A DNA stretch of 64,000 nt from Pseudomonas sp. Gutcm_11s (GTDB lineage Bacteria > Pseudomonadota > Gammaproteobacteria > Pseudomonadales > Pseudomonadaceae): positions 220,719 to 284,718 of the forward strand of contig NZ_JAQSUW010000016.1 of the NCBI RefSeq assembly GCF_028649395.1, written 5' to 3'. The notes below the pieces were generated by a model. The model did no database searches and had not been told where the DNA came from. It saw only the letters and a program-made list of their open reading frames with translations. A program made the translations under genes and the position numbers. This document shows positions 43,187 through 51,397 of the stretch, one piece after another (position 1 is the first letter of the stretch; each line of letters starts with the position of its first letter).

Positions 43187-44217
43187 GGCGTCTCCACCAG
43201 CGGCGGGCGTTCGCCGGACAGGATGCGTTCCCACAGGCGCGTGCGGCGCTCGGCGTCCTCGACCGGGCGCAGCCAGATCAGGCGGCCGGGCACGTCCAGG
43301 CTTTCCGGCTCCTGCACGGTGTTGGACAGGCCCTGGCGCTCGACCAGGGCGCGGCTCATTGGCGCCTCCAGGGTGAAGTCGATCCACGCCTCGGCCAGCG
43401 CCACGTCGCGCGCGCCGCGGCTGATCGCCCAGCAATCCAGCCAGGCCAGCGCGCCCTCGCGGGGGATCACGTAGCCGACGTCGGCACCGGCGTCGCGCAG
43501 CTGCTTGAGCTGCTGGCGCCCGTAGTTGGCCAGCAGCAGGGCGATGTGATGCTCCTTGAATAGGCTGGCGGCCTCCTCGGGTTGCGAATAGAAGGTCAGT
43601 ACGTTGCGGCGCAGGGCGATCAGTTGCTCGGTGAGCTGGGGGAAATCGTCATCGCTGATCTTGAACGGGTCGCGTCCGCGGGCCTGGCTGGCCAGGGAGA
43701 AGTTGTGGCTGCTGCCGTTGAAGGCCAGCACCCGACCCTGCAGCTGCGGGTCCCACAGGCTGGTGATGGACTGCGGCGGGCTGCTCAGCTGGGTGCGGTC
43801 GTAGATCAGGCCGATTTCTGAATAGGTATAGGGAATCGCATAGACCTTGCCGGCGACGCTGATGCCGGGAATCTTCGGGTAGTCGCGGAAGCGCCAGAGC
43901 TGGCGCGCGGTGTTGGGGATGCGCGGTGGCTGCAGGGGCTGCAGCAGGTTCTGCTGGGTATAGTGCTCGATCTCCGCGGTATTGGCGGTGATCAGGTCAT
44001 AGTCTGCGCCGTTGTTGGTGCTTAGCTTTTCCCGCATCAGGTCGTCGCTGCCGACCAGGGTGACTTCCACTTTCACGTTGTGGCGCTGTTCGAACTCGGC
44101 CACCAGGTCGGCGTCCGCATAGCCGGGCCAGGTGAGCAGGCGCAGCACGTCAGCACCGGCGGCGATGCCCGGAGCCAGGGGAAGCAGAACTGCGAGCAAC
44201 ACCAGGAGCGGGCGCAT
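43183..44217 (-). CDS. Periplasmic binding protein, PotD/spermidine-like
   Basis: This is a 344-residue secreted protein with a signal peptide (MRPLLVLLAVLLPLAPGIAA). The mature part is a type II periplasmic binding fold of the polyamine/iron class: VLRLLTWPGYADADLVAEFE, then GSDDLMREKLSTNNGADYDL and AIPYTYSEIGLIYDR. No permease or ATPase is encoded nearby. It is coupled by a four-base overlap to the diguanylate cyclase. A sensory role, presenting a ligand (possibly a polyamine) to the cyclase sensor domain, is more likely than transport. The start at 44217 removes a 37-residue leader that would precede the signal peptide. Confidence 0.85.
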   Translation of the reverse strand: MRPLLVLLAVLLPLAPGIAAGADVLRLLTWPGYADADLVAEFEQRHNVKVEVTLVGSDDLMREKLSTNNGADYDLITANTAEIEHYTQQNLLQPLQPPRIPNTARQLWRFRDYPKIPGISVAGKVYAIPYTYSEIGLIYDRTQLSSPPQSITSLWDPQLQGRVLAFNGSSHNFSLASQARGRDPFKISDDDFPQLTEQLIALRRNVLTFYSQPEEAASLFKEHHIALLLANYGRQQLKQLRDAGADVGYVIPREGALAWLDCWAISRGARDVALAEAWIDFTLEAPMSRALVERQGLSNTVQEPESLDVPGRLIWLRPVEDAERRTRLWERILSGERPPLVETP

Positions 44218-44350
44218 GGAGCGAAACCGGGGAGAGGGGCGCCTATGCAGTGTAGAAGATGGCCAAGTGCCTTGCCGGCTCGCCGGGCCAGCGTTCCGCT
44301 GGCGGCGTGCTAGCGTTCTTCCAGTCATTCACCGCATATGGGGAAGCGCC

Positions 44351-45202
44351 ATGGAAGAGGGACAAGAACTGATCACGGTGGGCACCACCAAGGTCAACCA
44401 GTTGATGGACGTGGTGGCGCAGTACGGCGCCGAATTCGCGGTGAAGATCCTGGCCGCAATCGCCTTCTGGGTGGTCGGCCGCTGGCTGATCGGCTTCGCC
44501 GTCAGTCTGCTGCAGAAGGCCCTGGGCAAGCAGAAGGTCGACCCGACTGTGCTGCGCTACCTGGGCAACTTCGTCACCGTCACCCTGAACATCCTGCTGG
44601 TGATCGGCATCCTCGGCTACTTCGGGGTACAGACCACCACCTTCGCCGCGCTGATCGCCGCAGTTGGCCTGGCCATCGGCATGGCCTGGTCCGGGTTGCT
44701 GGCCAACCTCGCGGCGGGCGGTTTCATCATCGTGCTACGGCCGTTCAAGGTCGGTGACTTCATCACCGCGGGCGGGGTGACCGGCACGGTCACCGAGATC
44801 GGCTTGTTCGTCACCGCGCTGAACACGCCGGACAACGTGCTGACCCTGGTGGGCAACAACAAGATCTTCAGCGACACGATCCAGAACTACTCGCACAACG
44901 CCTTCCGCCGCGTCGACCTGACCGCGCAGCTGTCCGGGGCAGCCGACTGGAAGGCCGCGGTGGCACTGCTCAAGCAGCGCATCGCGGCGCTGGACAACGT
45001 GCTGGTCGAGCCGGCGGTAGACGTGGAGATCCTCGAGTTCAACCTGGTCGGCCCGGTGCTGGCGGTGCGCCCGTACTGCCACACCGACCACTACTGGCAG
45101 GTGTATTTCGACACCAACAAGACGCTCAAGGACGCTCTTAGCGAGGCCGGCTTCCCGGCGCCCATGCCGGCGCAGACGGTCATCGTCCAGCAGTCGGGCT
45201 GA
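44351..45202 (+). CDS. Small-conductance mechanosensitive channel, MscS family
   Basis: This is a 283-residue channel: three membrane helices, the third being the Gly/Ala-rich pore (FAALIAAVGLAIGMAWSGLLANLAAG), followed by a beta domain (RPFKVGDFITAGGVTGTV) and the alpha-beta cytoplasmic vestibule. It opens on hypo-osmotic shock to release solutes. Length is close to E. coli MscS (286). GGGAAG precedes the ATG at 44351. It is divergent from the binding-protein gene across 133 bases. Confidence 0.95.
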   Translation: MEEGQELITVGTTKVNQLMDVVAQYGAEFAVKILAAIAFWVVGRWLIGFAVSLLQKALGKQKVDPTVLRYLGNFVTVTLNILLVIGILGYFGVQTTTFAALIAAVGLAIGMAWSGLLANLAAGGFIIVLRPFKVGDFITAGGVTGTVTEIGLFVTALNTPDNVLTLVGNNKIFSDTIQNYSHNAFRRVDLTAQLSGAADWKAAVALLKQRIAALDNVLVEPAVDVEILEFNLVGPVLAVRPYCHTDHYWQVYFDTNKTLKDALSEAGFPAPMPAQTVIVQQSG

Positions 45203-45208
45203 GTCCGA

Positions 45209-45796
45209 CTACTTCGGCTCGCGGTCGACCCACTTGGGCGCGGCCGTGGGCTGCCAGTCGTTCATCAGTTCGAGCAGCGCCGCTGGCGATTCGCTGACCT
45301 GCAGGATGGAGCGGTGCTGTTCACGGACGAAGCGCTCGGCCACCAGGTGGTCGAGGAAGTCGGTCAGGCGCGAGTAGAAACCGTCCACTTCGAGCAGGCC
45401 CAGCGGTTTGGCGTGGTAGCCGAGTTGGCCCCAGGTCCATACCTCGAACAGTTCTTCCAGGGTACCCAGGCCGCCGGGCAGGGCGATGAAGGCATCGGCC
45501 AGCTCGGCCATGCGCGCCTTGCGCGCGTGCATGCCATCCACCACTTCCAGGCGGGTCAGACCTTTGTGGCCGATCTCGGCGCGCTCCAGGCTCTGCGGGA
45601 TGATGCCGATCACCTCGCCGCCAGCGGCCAGAGCGGCATCGGCGACCACGCCCATCAGGCCGACCGCACCACCGCCGTAGACCAGGGTCAGGCCGCGCTC
45701 GGCCAGGCTGCGGCCGAGGTTGGCCGCGGCTTCATGGTAGATCGGCCGGGCGCCGGGGCTGGCGCCACAGAACACGCAGACGGACTTCAGGCTCAT
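45209..45796 (-). CDS. LOG family nucleoside 5'-monophosphate phosphoribohydrolase
   Basis: This is a 195-residue enzyme with the LOG signatures GGGAVGLMGVVADAAL and PGGLGTLEELFEVWTW, which bind the phosphoribosyl group. LOG proteins hydrolyse cytokinin riboside monophosphates or other NMPs to base and ribose-5-phosphate; the bacterial substrate is usually a purine nucleotide. The opening MSLKSVCVFCGASPGARP is typical and supports the start at 45796 (GGGAG upstream). It converges with the mscS-type gene. Confidence 0.93.
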   Translation of the reverse strand: MSLKSVCVFCGASPGARPIYHEAAANLGRSLAERGLTLVYGGGAVGLMGVVADAALAAGGEVIGIIPQSLERAEIGHKGLTRLEVVDGMHARKARMAELADAFIALPGGLGTLEELFEVWTWGQLGYHAKPLGLLEVDGFYSRLTDFLDHLVAERFVREQHRSILQVSESPAALLELMNDWQPTAAPKWVDREPK

Positions 45797-45848
45797 GCAG
45801 GGTGCTCCCGTGAACAAAAGGGAGCACAGGGTAACCCTGTCCGATCGG

Positions 45849-45932
45849 TCAGGCGAGCTCTTGCGGGAAGCTGCCACTGGCGCCCGCGGCATAGGCGGCA
45901 AGCAGGGTGCGGACGAAGTCGTGGATGGGCAT
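45849..45932 (-). CDS. Possible 27-residue small protein
   Basis: An ATG with GGAGAG upstream opens a 27-codon frame, MPIHDFVRTLLAAYAAGASG then SFPQELA, ending in TGA. It is amphipathic with an Ala-rich helix. It lies alone in the 229 bases between the LOG gene and a binding-protein gene. Whether it is translated is unknown. Confidence 0.3.
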   Translation of the reverse strand: MPIHDFVRTLLAAYAAGASGSFPQELA

Positions 45933-46025
45933 GGTCGGCTCTCCGTGAGTTGAGCCGTCAGACTAGGTTGCCGGTGCGGGCTTGGCCGGTTGATTGTTTC
46001 GATGGCGCTCATAGCCATCGCCCCG

Positions 46026-46922
46026 TCAGTGCGGCAGCGAAGTCAGGTCCTTGTACGGCCGCTCGGCGAAGAAGCGCTCCAGCCAGGCCTGGTAGTGCTG
46101 CAGGGTCGGTGCCGGGATATAGGCCTTCTGCGCTTCGATGAACAGCGCGATGAAGTCAGGCTGGCGCGCCACCTGGTCGAGGCGGCGTACCAGCTCTGCA
46201 CCTTCGGCGTTCTTGCTGCAGTAGATGCCGCTGAGATAGGGCGAGCTGGCCTCGACCAGCGGCAGCAGACTCAGCTCCTGGGCGACACCCTGCTCGCGCT
46301 GCACGTACTGCAGCACTTCCGCGTAATCGAGGATGTAGTCGATGCGCTGGTGTTCGAGCATGCCGTAGAGGTTGGTGCCGGCGCTGCTGGTCTGGATGCG
46401 CTGCAGTTGCGGTAGGGCATCGGGGGCCTGCAGCAGCGGATCGAGTACCGGGCCATAGCTGCGGTCGCGCACCAGGCCGCCACGCAGCTGCTTGTCGCGC
46501 AGGATCTCGCGCAGCGATACCTCGCCGCCCTGGGGCGCGAAACGTGCCACATCAGCGGTGCGCACTATCAGTTGGTGAGGCGTGGCGACAAACAGGCCGA
46601 CGTAGTAGCCGTGGCGGTCGCGCTCAGGCGTGGGGAAGGTCGGCAGGAAGCAGCTGAGCGGCTCACGTTTGAGCTGCTCCAGGCCGCGGGTGAGGTTGTT
46701 CAGGCGATAGCTGTGGCGGTACTGCGGCAGGCGCTCGGTCATCTGCCGCAGCAGGTCGACGATGATGCCGTCGTCCGGGTGGCCGTCACGCATGTTGATC
46801 AGGCCCGGCCAGGCGCTCATGTTCCAGAACACCTCGGGCTTGTCCGAATCCGCGCCGCTGACGAGCGTGGAGCACAGCATGAACAGGCCCAGCAGAGGGC
46901 GGACGACACGTGCGGGGAGCAT
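46026..46922 (-). CDS. Periplasmic solute-binding-like protein (family 3 / TIGR02285 type)
   Basis: This is a 298-residue secreted protein with a signal peptide (VRPLLGLFMLCSTLVSGA). The mature part resembles the amino-acid-type periplasmic binding fold but is degenerate. VFWNMSAWPGLINMRDG and GIIVDLLRQMTERLPQYRH fit the TIGR02285 group, often chromosomally isolated from transporters in Pseudomonas. Ligand and role unknown; a sensory or chemotactic binding function is possible. It is separate from the urease accessory genes by 69 bases but on the same strand. Confidence 0.75.
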   Translation of the reverse strand: MLPARVVRPLLGLFMLCSTLVSGADSDKPEVFWNMSAWPGLINMRDGHPDDGIIVDLLRQMTERLPQYRHSYRLNNLTRGLEQLKREPLSCFLPTFPTPERDRHGYYVGLFVATPHQLIVRTADVARFAPQGGEVSLREILRDKQLRGGLVRDRSYGPVLDPLLQAPDALPQLQRIQTSSAGTNLYGMLEHQRIDYILDYAEVLQYVQREQGVAQELSLLPLVEASSPYLSGIYCSKNAEGAELVRRLDQVARQPDFIALFIEAQKAYIPAPTLQHYQAWLERFFAERPYKDLTSLPH

Positions 46923-46991
46923 GGCAGGAACCGTAAACAGGGTCCCTGCCAGTCTAGCAAGGGCGTGCCGGGCACGCCCGTGAGCGGTGTC

Positions 46992-47564
46992 TCAGCTGGC
47001 CAGCAGCCAGACGCCGGCGCCGGCCGAGGCGGCCCCGGCGATGCGTACCAGCGGAGCCGCGACGCGCGGCAGGTAGCGCACGGCCACATAGCCCAGGCCG
47101 TGCAGCGCTGCAGTGGCGGCGACGAAGCCAGCGGCATAGCCCCAGGGGCTGGCCAGGTCAGGCAGTTCCAGGCCGTGGGCCACGCCGTGGGTGAGGGCGA
47201 ACAGCGCGGTCAGGCCCAGCGCCAGGGCCATCGGCAGGCGAGCGGCAACGGCTACCAGTAGACCGAAGGCCAGCACCGAGCCGGCGATGCCGGTTTCCAT
47301 CAGCGGAATCTGTACGCCAGTGAAACCGAGCAGACCGCCCAGCAGCATGGTCGCGACGAAGGTCAGCGGCAGCGCCCAGCGCGCGGCGCCGCTCTGCTGT
47401 GCGGCCCACAGGCCGACGGCGAGCATCGCCAGGAGGTGATCGAGGCCGGTGATGGGGTGGGCGACACCGGACATCAGCCCGGAGTGGTCGTGTCCGGCGT
47501 GGGCGAAAGCCAGCGCCGGGCTGAGGAACAGGGCGATGGCGAACAGGGTTTTGCGCAGTTGCAT
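46992..47564 (-). CDS. ureJ: HupE/UreJ family nickel-linked membrane protein
   Basis: This is a 190-residue membrane protein with an N-terminal signal-like helix followed by a His-rich motif HAGHDHSG and GVAHPITGLDHLLAMLAVGL, diagnostic of HupE/UreJ. About six membrane helices follow; His in FALTHGVAHGLE is also conserved. Family members import or permeate nickel for urease or hydrogenase. It lies ten bases after ureG, so here it serves urease maturation. Confidence 0.93.
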   Translation of the reverse strand: MQLRKTLFAIALFLSPALAFAHAGHDHSGLMSGVAHPITGLDHLLAMLAVGLWAAQQSGAARWALPLTFVATMLLGGLLGFTGVQIPLMETGIAGSVLAFGLLVAVAARLPMALALGLTALFALTHGVAHGLELPDLASPWGYAAGFVAATAALHGLGYVAVRYLPRVAAPLVRIAGAASAGAGVWLLAS

Positions 47565-47574
47565 GAAATTCTCC

Positions 47575-48189
47575 TTAGGCGGCGCCGAGCATGCCGTGGC
47601 GTTCGATGAAGGCGATGATCTGGTCCAGACCCTGGCCGACTTTCTGGTTGCTGAAGACGAAGGGCTTGTCGCCGCGCATCTTGCGTGCGTCGCGATCCAT
47701 CACTTCCAGCGAGGCGCCGACCATGGGCGCCAGGTCGACCTTGTTGATCACCAGCAGGTCGGACTTGCAGATGCCGGGGCCGCCCTTGCGCGGCAGCTTG
47801 TCGCCGGCGGACACGTCGATCACGTACAGGGTCAGGTCCGACAGTTCCGGGCTGAAGGTGGCGGAAAGGTTGTCGCCGCCGGATTCGACGATGATCAGGT
47901 CGAGGCCTGGGAAACGCCGGTTGAGCTGGTCGACCGCCTCCAGGTTGATCGAGGCGTCCTCGCGGATCGCCGTGTGCGGGCAGCCGCCGGTCTCCACGCC
48001 GATGATGCGCTCGGGCGCCAGGGCCTCGTTGCGCACTAGGAACTGGGCGTCTTCCTGGGTGTAGATGTCGTTGGTGACCACGGCGATGTTGTAGCGCTCG
48101 CGCAGGGCCTGGCACAGGGCCAGGGTCAGGGCGGTCTTGCCGGACCCGACCGGGCCGCCGATACCGACGCGCAGAGGTTGGCTGTTCAT
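47575..48189 (-). CDS. ureG: Urease accessory GTPase UreG
   Basis: This 204-residue SIMIBI GTPase drives nickel insertion into urease. It has P-loop GPVGSGKTALT at residues 11-21, the metal-binding CPH motif in VETGGCPHTAIRED, and the guanine-specificity NKVDLAP. It acts with UreF and UreE, encoded just upstream. The structural genes ureABC and ureD are not in the window; in P. aeruginosa they are also at a separate site. Confidence 0.97.
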   Translation of the reverse strand: MNSQPLRVGIGGPVGSGKTALTLALCQALRERYNIAVVTNDIYTQEDAQFLVRNEALAPERIIGVETGGCPHTAIREDASINLEAVDQLNRRFPGLDLIIVESGGDNLSATFSPELSDLTLYVIDVSAGDKLPRKGGPGICKSDLLVINKVDLAPMVGASLEVMDRDARKMRGDKPFVFSNQKVGQGLDQIIAFIERHGMLGAA

Positions 48190-48205
48190 GGCAGGTTTCC
48201 TTGTT

Positions 48206-48880
48206 TCATGAGCGGAATAAACGGCTGTACTGGCGCTCGTGCGCCATGCTGGCCAGGGTCAGGCCGAAAGCGGCGCTGCCCCAGTGTTCGGGTTCGGCGA
48301 TCTGCGCCTCCTGTTGCGCCTGCTCGAGCAGCGGCAGCAGCTCCGAGGTCAGGCGCTGGGCGGCCTGCTGGCCGAGCGGCAGGGTCTTCATCAGCACTGC
48401 CAGCTGGTTCTCCAGCCAGCCCCACAGCCAGGCGGCCAGGGCCTCGTCGGCACTGATCGACCAGGCACGAGCGGCCAGGGCCCAGGCCGGCGCCAGGCCG
48501 ACCTCCGGCTGGGCGGCGAGGAATTCACGTGCCGCGTCATCGAGCTCCGGCAGGCCTTCGAGCAGTTGGCGCAGCGAATAGCCCATCTGCCGGCTTTCCA
48601 GTGCCAGCTCGCGGGTCTCGCGGCTGGCGCGATGCTGCTCGGCAAGCTCCCCAAGGGCCGGCCAGTCGCCCTCGATCGCGGCGCGGCAGTGGGCGAGCAG
48701 CAGCGGTGCCTCGAAGCGCGCCAGGTTGAGCAGCAACTGATCGGCGATCCAGTGGCGGGCGCTGATCGGGTCATGCACCAGGCCCTGGTCGACGGCCATC
48801 TCCAGGCCCTGGGAATAGCTGTAGCCACCGATCGGCAGCTGCGGGCTGGCCAGCCTGAGGAGGGCCCAGGCCTTGTTCAC
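48206..48880 (-). CDS. ureF: Urease accessory protein UreF
   Basis: This is a 224-residue all-helical protein bridging UreG to the urease-UreD complex. The signature LLRLASPQLPIGGYSYSQGL at residues 6-25 is conserved, followed by the usual helices. Its start overlaps the ureE stop (ATGA). Confidence 0.95.
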   Translation of the reverse strand: MNKAWALLRLASPQLPIGGYSYSQGLEMAVDQGLVHDPISARHWIADQLLLNLARFEAPLLLAHCRAAIEGDWPALGELAEQHRASRETRELALESRQMGYSLRQLLEGLPELDDAAREFLAAQPEVGLAPAWALAARAWSISADEALAAWLWGWLENQLAVLMKTLPLGQQAAQRLTSELLPLLEQAQQEAQIAEPEHWGSAAFGLTLASMAHERQYSRLFRS

Positions 48881-49377
48881 AGGCGCACGCCGAACTGGTG
48901 CAGGCGCGGGCCGTAGTTGAACTCGGCATCGCCATGGTGGGAATGGTGATGGCCGCCGCCGTAGGCGCCGTGTTCGGGCTGGAAGGCGGACTCGACCGTG
49001 CAGGTGTTGGCGCCGAGCTGGTCGAGCATGGCCCTGAGCACGTGGTCGTCGAGCAGGCGCAGCCAGCCGTCGCCGATCTGCAGGGCGACGTGGCGGTTAC
49101 CCAGGTGGTAGGCGGCGCGCATCAGCTCGAAGCTGGATTCGCAGGTGACGTGCAGCAGCGGCTCGGGACGGGCGACCACGCGGACGATGCGCCCGTCCTC
49201 GGCACGCAGGCAGTCGCCGTCGTGTAGCGGCCCCTGGCCGCGTTCGAGAAACAGGCCGACGTCCTCGCCGGCCGCGCTGAAGCAGCGCAGGCGGCTCTTG
49301 CTGCGGGCGTCGAAGGTCAGGTGCAGTTCTTCGTCCCAGTAGGGCTGGGGTTCTAGGCGGTGATGGATCACCAGCAT
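48877..49377 (-). CDS. ureE: Urease accessory nickel metallochaperone UreE
   Basis: This is a 166-residue chaperone delivering nickel to UreG. It has an N-terminal beta domain, a C-terminal metal-binding domain with the conserved HLGNRHVALQI, and a His-rich tail GGGHHHSHHGDAEF. It is the first gene of ureE-ureF-ureG-ureJ. Confidence 0.96.
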   Translation of the reverse strand: MLVIHHRLEPQPYWDEELHLTFDARSKSRLRCFSAAGEDVGLFLERGQGPLHDGDCLRAEDGRIVRVVARPEPLLHVTCESSFELMRAAYHLGNRHVALQIGDGWLRLLDDHVLRAMLDQLGANTCTVESAFQPEHGAYGGGHHHSHHGDAEFNYGPRLHQFGVRL

Positions 49378-49530
49378 GTTGGGCTTCCGGCCAGGATTGG
49401 TCCTGTCGGTAGAGCAAGGCCCTTGCCAAGCCTGTCTGGCCCCACGATTGGCGGTGATATGCCAGAAATTGGGGCTTATCGATGCCTTGTTTTGGTGCTT
49501 TTGATTTTTATATGCCGCGTTGTGGTGCGC

Positions 49531-50166
49531 TTAATCGCGACCATGCCCCAGGCCACGCCAGTGCTTGGCGCCGATGAAGATGAAGCGCAGCTGCTGGGTC
49601 ATCTTGGCTTCGGGGGTGAGGTGCGCCGGCAGTGCCGCGGCGGGCGGGTCGATCAGCTCGGGCAGGGTGGCGAACACGGTCTTCACCACCAGGTCGGAGG
49701 CCACGTCCAGCGCGGCGTCGTCCAGGTGCGGCGTGCGGTTCATCAGCTTGAGGTCGGCGGCCAGGTCGTCGGTGATCTGCTGGCGCAGGCGGCCGATGGC
49801 CTGGCGCACCGGCTGCGAGCCGCCGTACTGCTCGCGGGCGAGGAAGAGGAACTGGCTGCGGTTGTCGTTCACCGCGTCGAGGAAGATGCGCGCGCTGGCT
49901 TCGATGATGCTGCCCATCTCGAACTGGCTGCGACGTACCTCGCGCAGGGTGCTGCGGAAGGTGGCGTCGACCTCGGCGACCAGGGTCAGGCCCAGTTCGT
50001 CCATGTCCTGGAAGTGCCGATAGAAGCCGGTGGGCACGATGCCCGCGGTGCGGCTGACTTCGCGCAGGCTCAGGCTGCCGAAGCCGCGCCCACTGTCCAT
50101 CAGGCTGCGAGCGGCATCCATCAGGGCCTGGCGGGTCTGCTGTTTCTGTTCGGCGCGTGGGGACAT
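49531..50166 (-). CDS. desT: TetR family regulator of acyl desaturation, DesT-like
   Basis: This is a 211-residue TetR protein with an N-terminal helix-turn-helix (ALMDAARSLMDSGRGFGSLS through SRTAGIVPTGFYRHFQDMDE) and a C-terminal ligand domain. It is divergent from desC-desB, and in P. aeruginosa DesT senses the ratio of unsaturated to saturated acyl-CoA and represses desCB. Two matching palindromes lie in the shared 129-base promoter region (50236 and 50277). The arrangement desT, desCB beside ureE matches P. aeruginosa. Confidence 0.92.
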   Translation of the reverse strand: MSPRAEQKQQTRQALMDAARSLMDSGRGFGSLSLREVSRTAGIVPTGFYRHFQDMDELGLTLVAEVDATFRSTLREVRRSQFEMGSIIEASARIFLDAVNDNRSQFLFLAREQYGGSQPVRQAIGRLRQQITDDLAADLKLMNRTPHLDDAALDVASDLVVKTVFATLPELIDPPAAALPAHLTPEAKMTQQLRFIFIGAKHWRGLGHGRD

Positions 50167-50235
50167 GGTGTTCGGGTGGTCGAAGGAATGCGGCGCACTC
50201 TAGCAAATGCGTTTTGTCGGAGTCGAATGACGTTC

Positions 50236-50253
50236 AGTGAACGACTGTTGACT
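50236..50253. promoter_or_regulatory. DesT-type operator 1
   Basis: The imperfect palindrome AGTGAAC-GACT-GTTGACT lies between the divergent desT and desC genes. It resembles the DesT site as I recall it from P. aeruginosa. Confidence 0.65.
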
Positions 50254-50276
50254 GAAATGAATGGCTTTGCCATTCT

Positions 50277-50292
50277 GTGAACACTTGTTCAC
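50277..50292. promoter_or_regulatory. DesT-type operator 2
   Basis: The perfect palindrome GTGAACA-CT-TGTTCAC ends four bases before the first possible desC start, so a bound repressor would block transcription or initiation directly. Its half-site shares GTGAAC with operator 1. Confidence 0.65.
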
Positions 50293-50295
50293 TGG

Positions 50296-51393
50296 ATGTC
50301 ATCGATGTCTCTCTTGCCCATGCGCCTCGTGCGCAGATTGTCGTTTCTGCTGCGTCCGCTGCGCGCCCTGGCGGCGCGTGGCTGGCTGCGCGAGGCGGAA
50401 GTCGATGCCGTGCTGGCCTGGCTGCACCCGGCCTGGCGCCTGAACCGGGTGTTCGCTCGGGTGGTTGGGCGCGAGTGGGTCAGTGACGATCTGCTCGCCG
50501 TGCGCCTGCGCTGCAACGGCAACGCGCGGGGCTGGCTTGCCGGCCAGCACGTGCAGCTGTACCTGGAGCTGGACGGCGTGCGCCATGGGCGCAGCTACAG
50601 CCTGACCCGGGTCGGGGGCGACGGCCTGGTCGAGCTGGGCATTCGCCGCCAGCCGGGTGGGCGGCTGTCCAATCGCATCCTCGATCATCTGCCGATAGGT
50701 GCGCTGCTGGAGTTGGGCCAGGCCGAGGGCGAGCTGCAGTGGCCGCAACCGGGCGCCGGCGTCGGCCTGCTGGCCGCCGGCAGCGGCATCACCGCGCTGC
50801 TCGGGTTGCTGCGCGAGGCGCTGGCCGCGGGTTATGCGGTGCCGGTGACGCTGTTGCACTACGTGCGCGAGGCCGGCCAGCGCGCCTATCAGGAGGAGCT
50901 GCAGCAGCTGATGCTGCGTCATCCCAATCTGCAGGTACGCTGGTTGCTGACCGGTCAGCCGCCGGTTCCCGGCGCCGTCGGCGGGCGCTTCCAGGCGGAG
51001 CATCTGCTGGGCATGAGCGGCTTCGAGCTGCTGACCTGCGGCCCCGCCGGTTTCGTCGAGGCGGTACGCAACAGTTGGGGTGGCGCCCTGCAGGCCGAGT
51101 CCTTCAGCCCGCTGCAGCGCCTGAGCGAGCCGGGTCAGCCGGTGCGCCTGGCCTTCGCGCGTAGTCGCCTGCAGGTTACTGGCGACAGCAATCGCAGCCT
51201 GCTGGAGCAGGCCGAGGACAGCGGTCTGCGCCCGGCCCACGGTTGCCGTCAGGGCATCTGCGCCAGCTGTACCTGTTTGCTGCTCGGCGGTGCGGTGCGC
51301 GACCTGCGCAGCGGCACGACCTTCGCCGAACCGGGCCAGCCGATCCGCCTGTGCGTCAGTGCGCCGCTGGGCGATGTGCAAATCGATCTCTAG
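50296..51393 (+). CDS. desC: Ferredoxin reductase for acyl desaturase, DesC-like
   Basis: This is a 365-residue electron-transfer protein: an FAD-binding beta barrel (RSYSLTRVGGD), an NAD(P)-binding domain (GVGLLAAGSGITALLGLL) and a C-terminal plant-type 2Fe-2S domain with CRQGICASCTCLLLGG and the fourth Cys in LCVSAP. It passes NADPH electrons to the desaturase encoded five bases downstream. Two in-frame ATGs (50296, 50305) are possible starts, and neither has a strong ribosome-binding site. Confidence 0.93.
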   Translation: MSSMSLLPMRLVRRLSFLLRPLRALAARGWLREAEVDAVLAWLHPAWRLNRVFARVVGREWVSDDLLAVRLRCNGNARGWLAGQHVQLYLELDGVRHGRSYSLTRVGGDGLVELGIRRQPGGRLSNRILDHLPIGALLELGQAEGELQWPQPGAGVGLLAAGSGITALLGLLREALAAGYAVPVTLLHYVREAGQRAYQEELQQLMLRHPNLQVRWLLTGQPPVPGAVGGRFQAEHLLGMSGFELLTCGPAGFVEAVRNSWGGALQAESFSPLQRLSEPGQPVRLAFARSRLQVTGDSNRSLLEQAEDSGLRPAHGCRQGICASCTCLLLGGAVRDLRSGTTFAEPGQPIRLCVSAPLGDVQIDL

Positions 51394-51397
51394 GAAA

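Noticed and set aside
46992..49377. A complete urease operon
   Set aside because: Only ureJ, ureG, ureF and ureE are present. No ureA, ureB, ureC or ureD reading frame is visible in the window.
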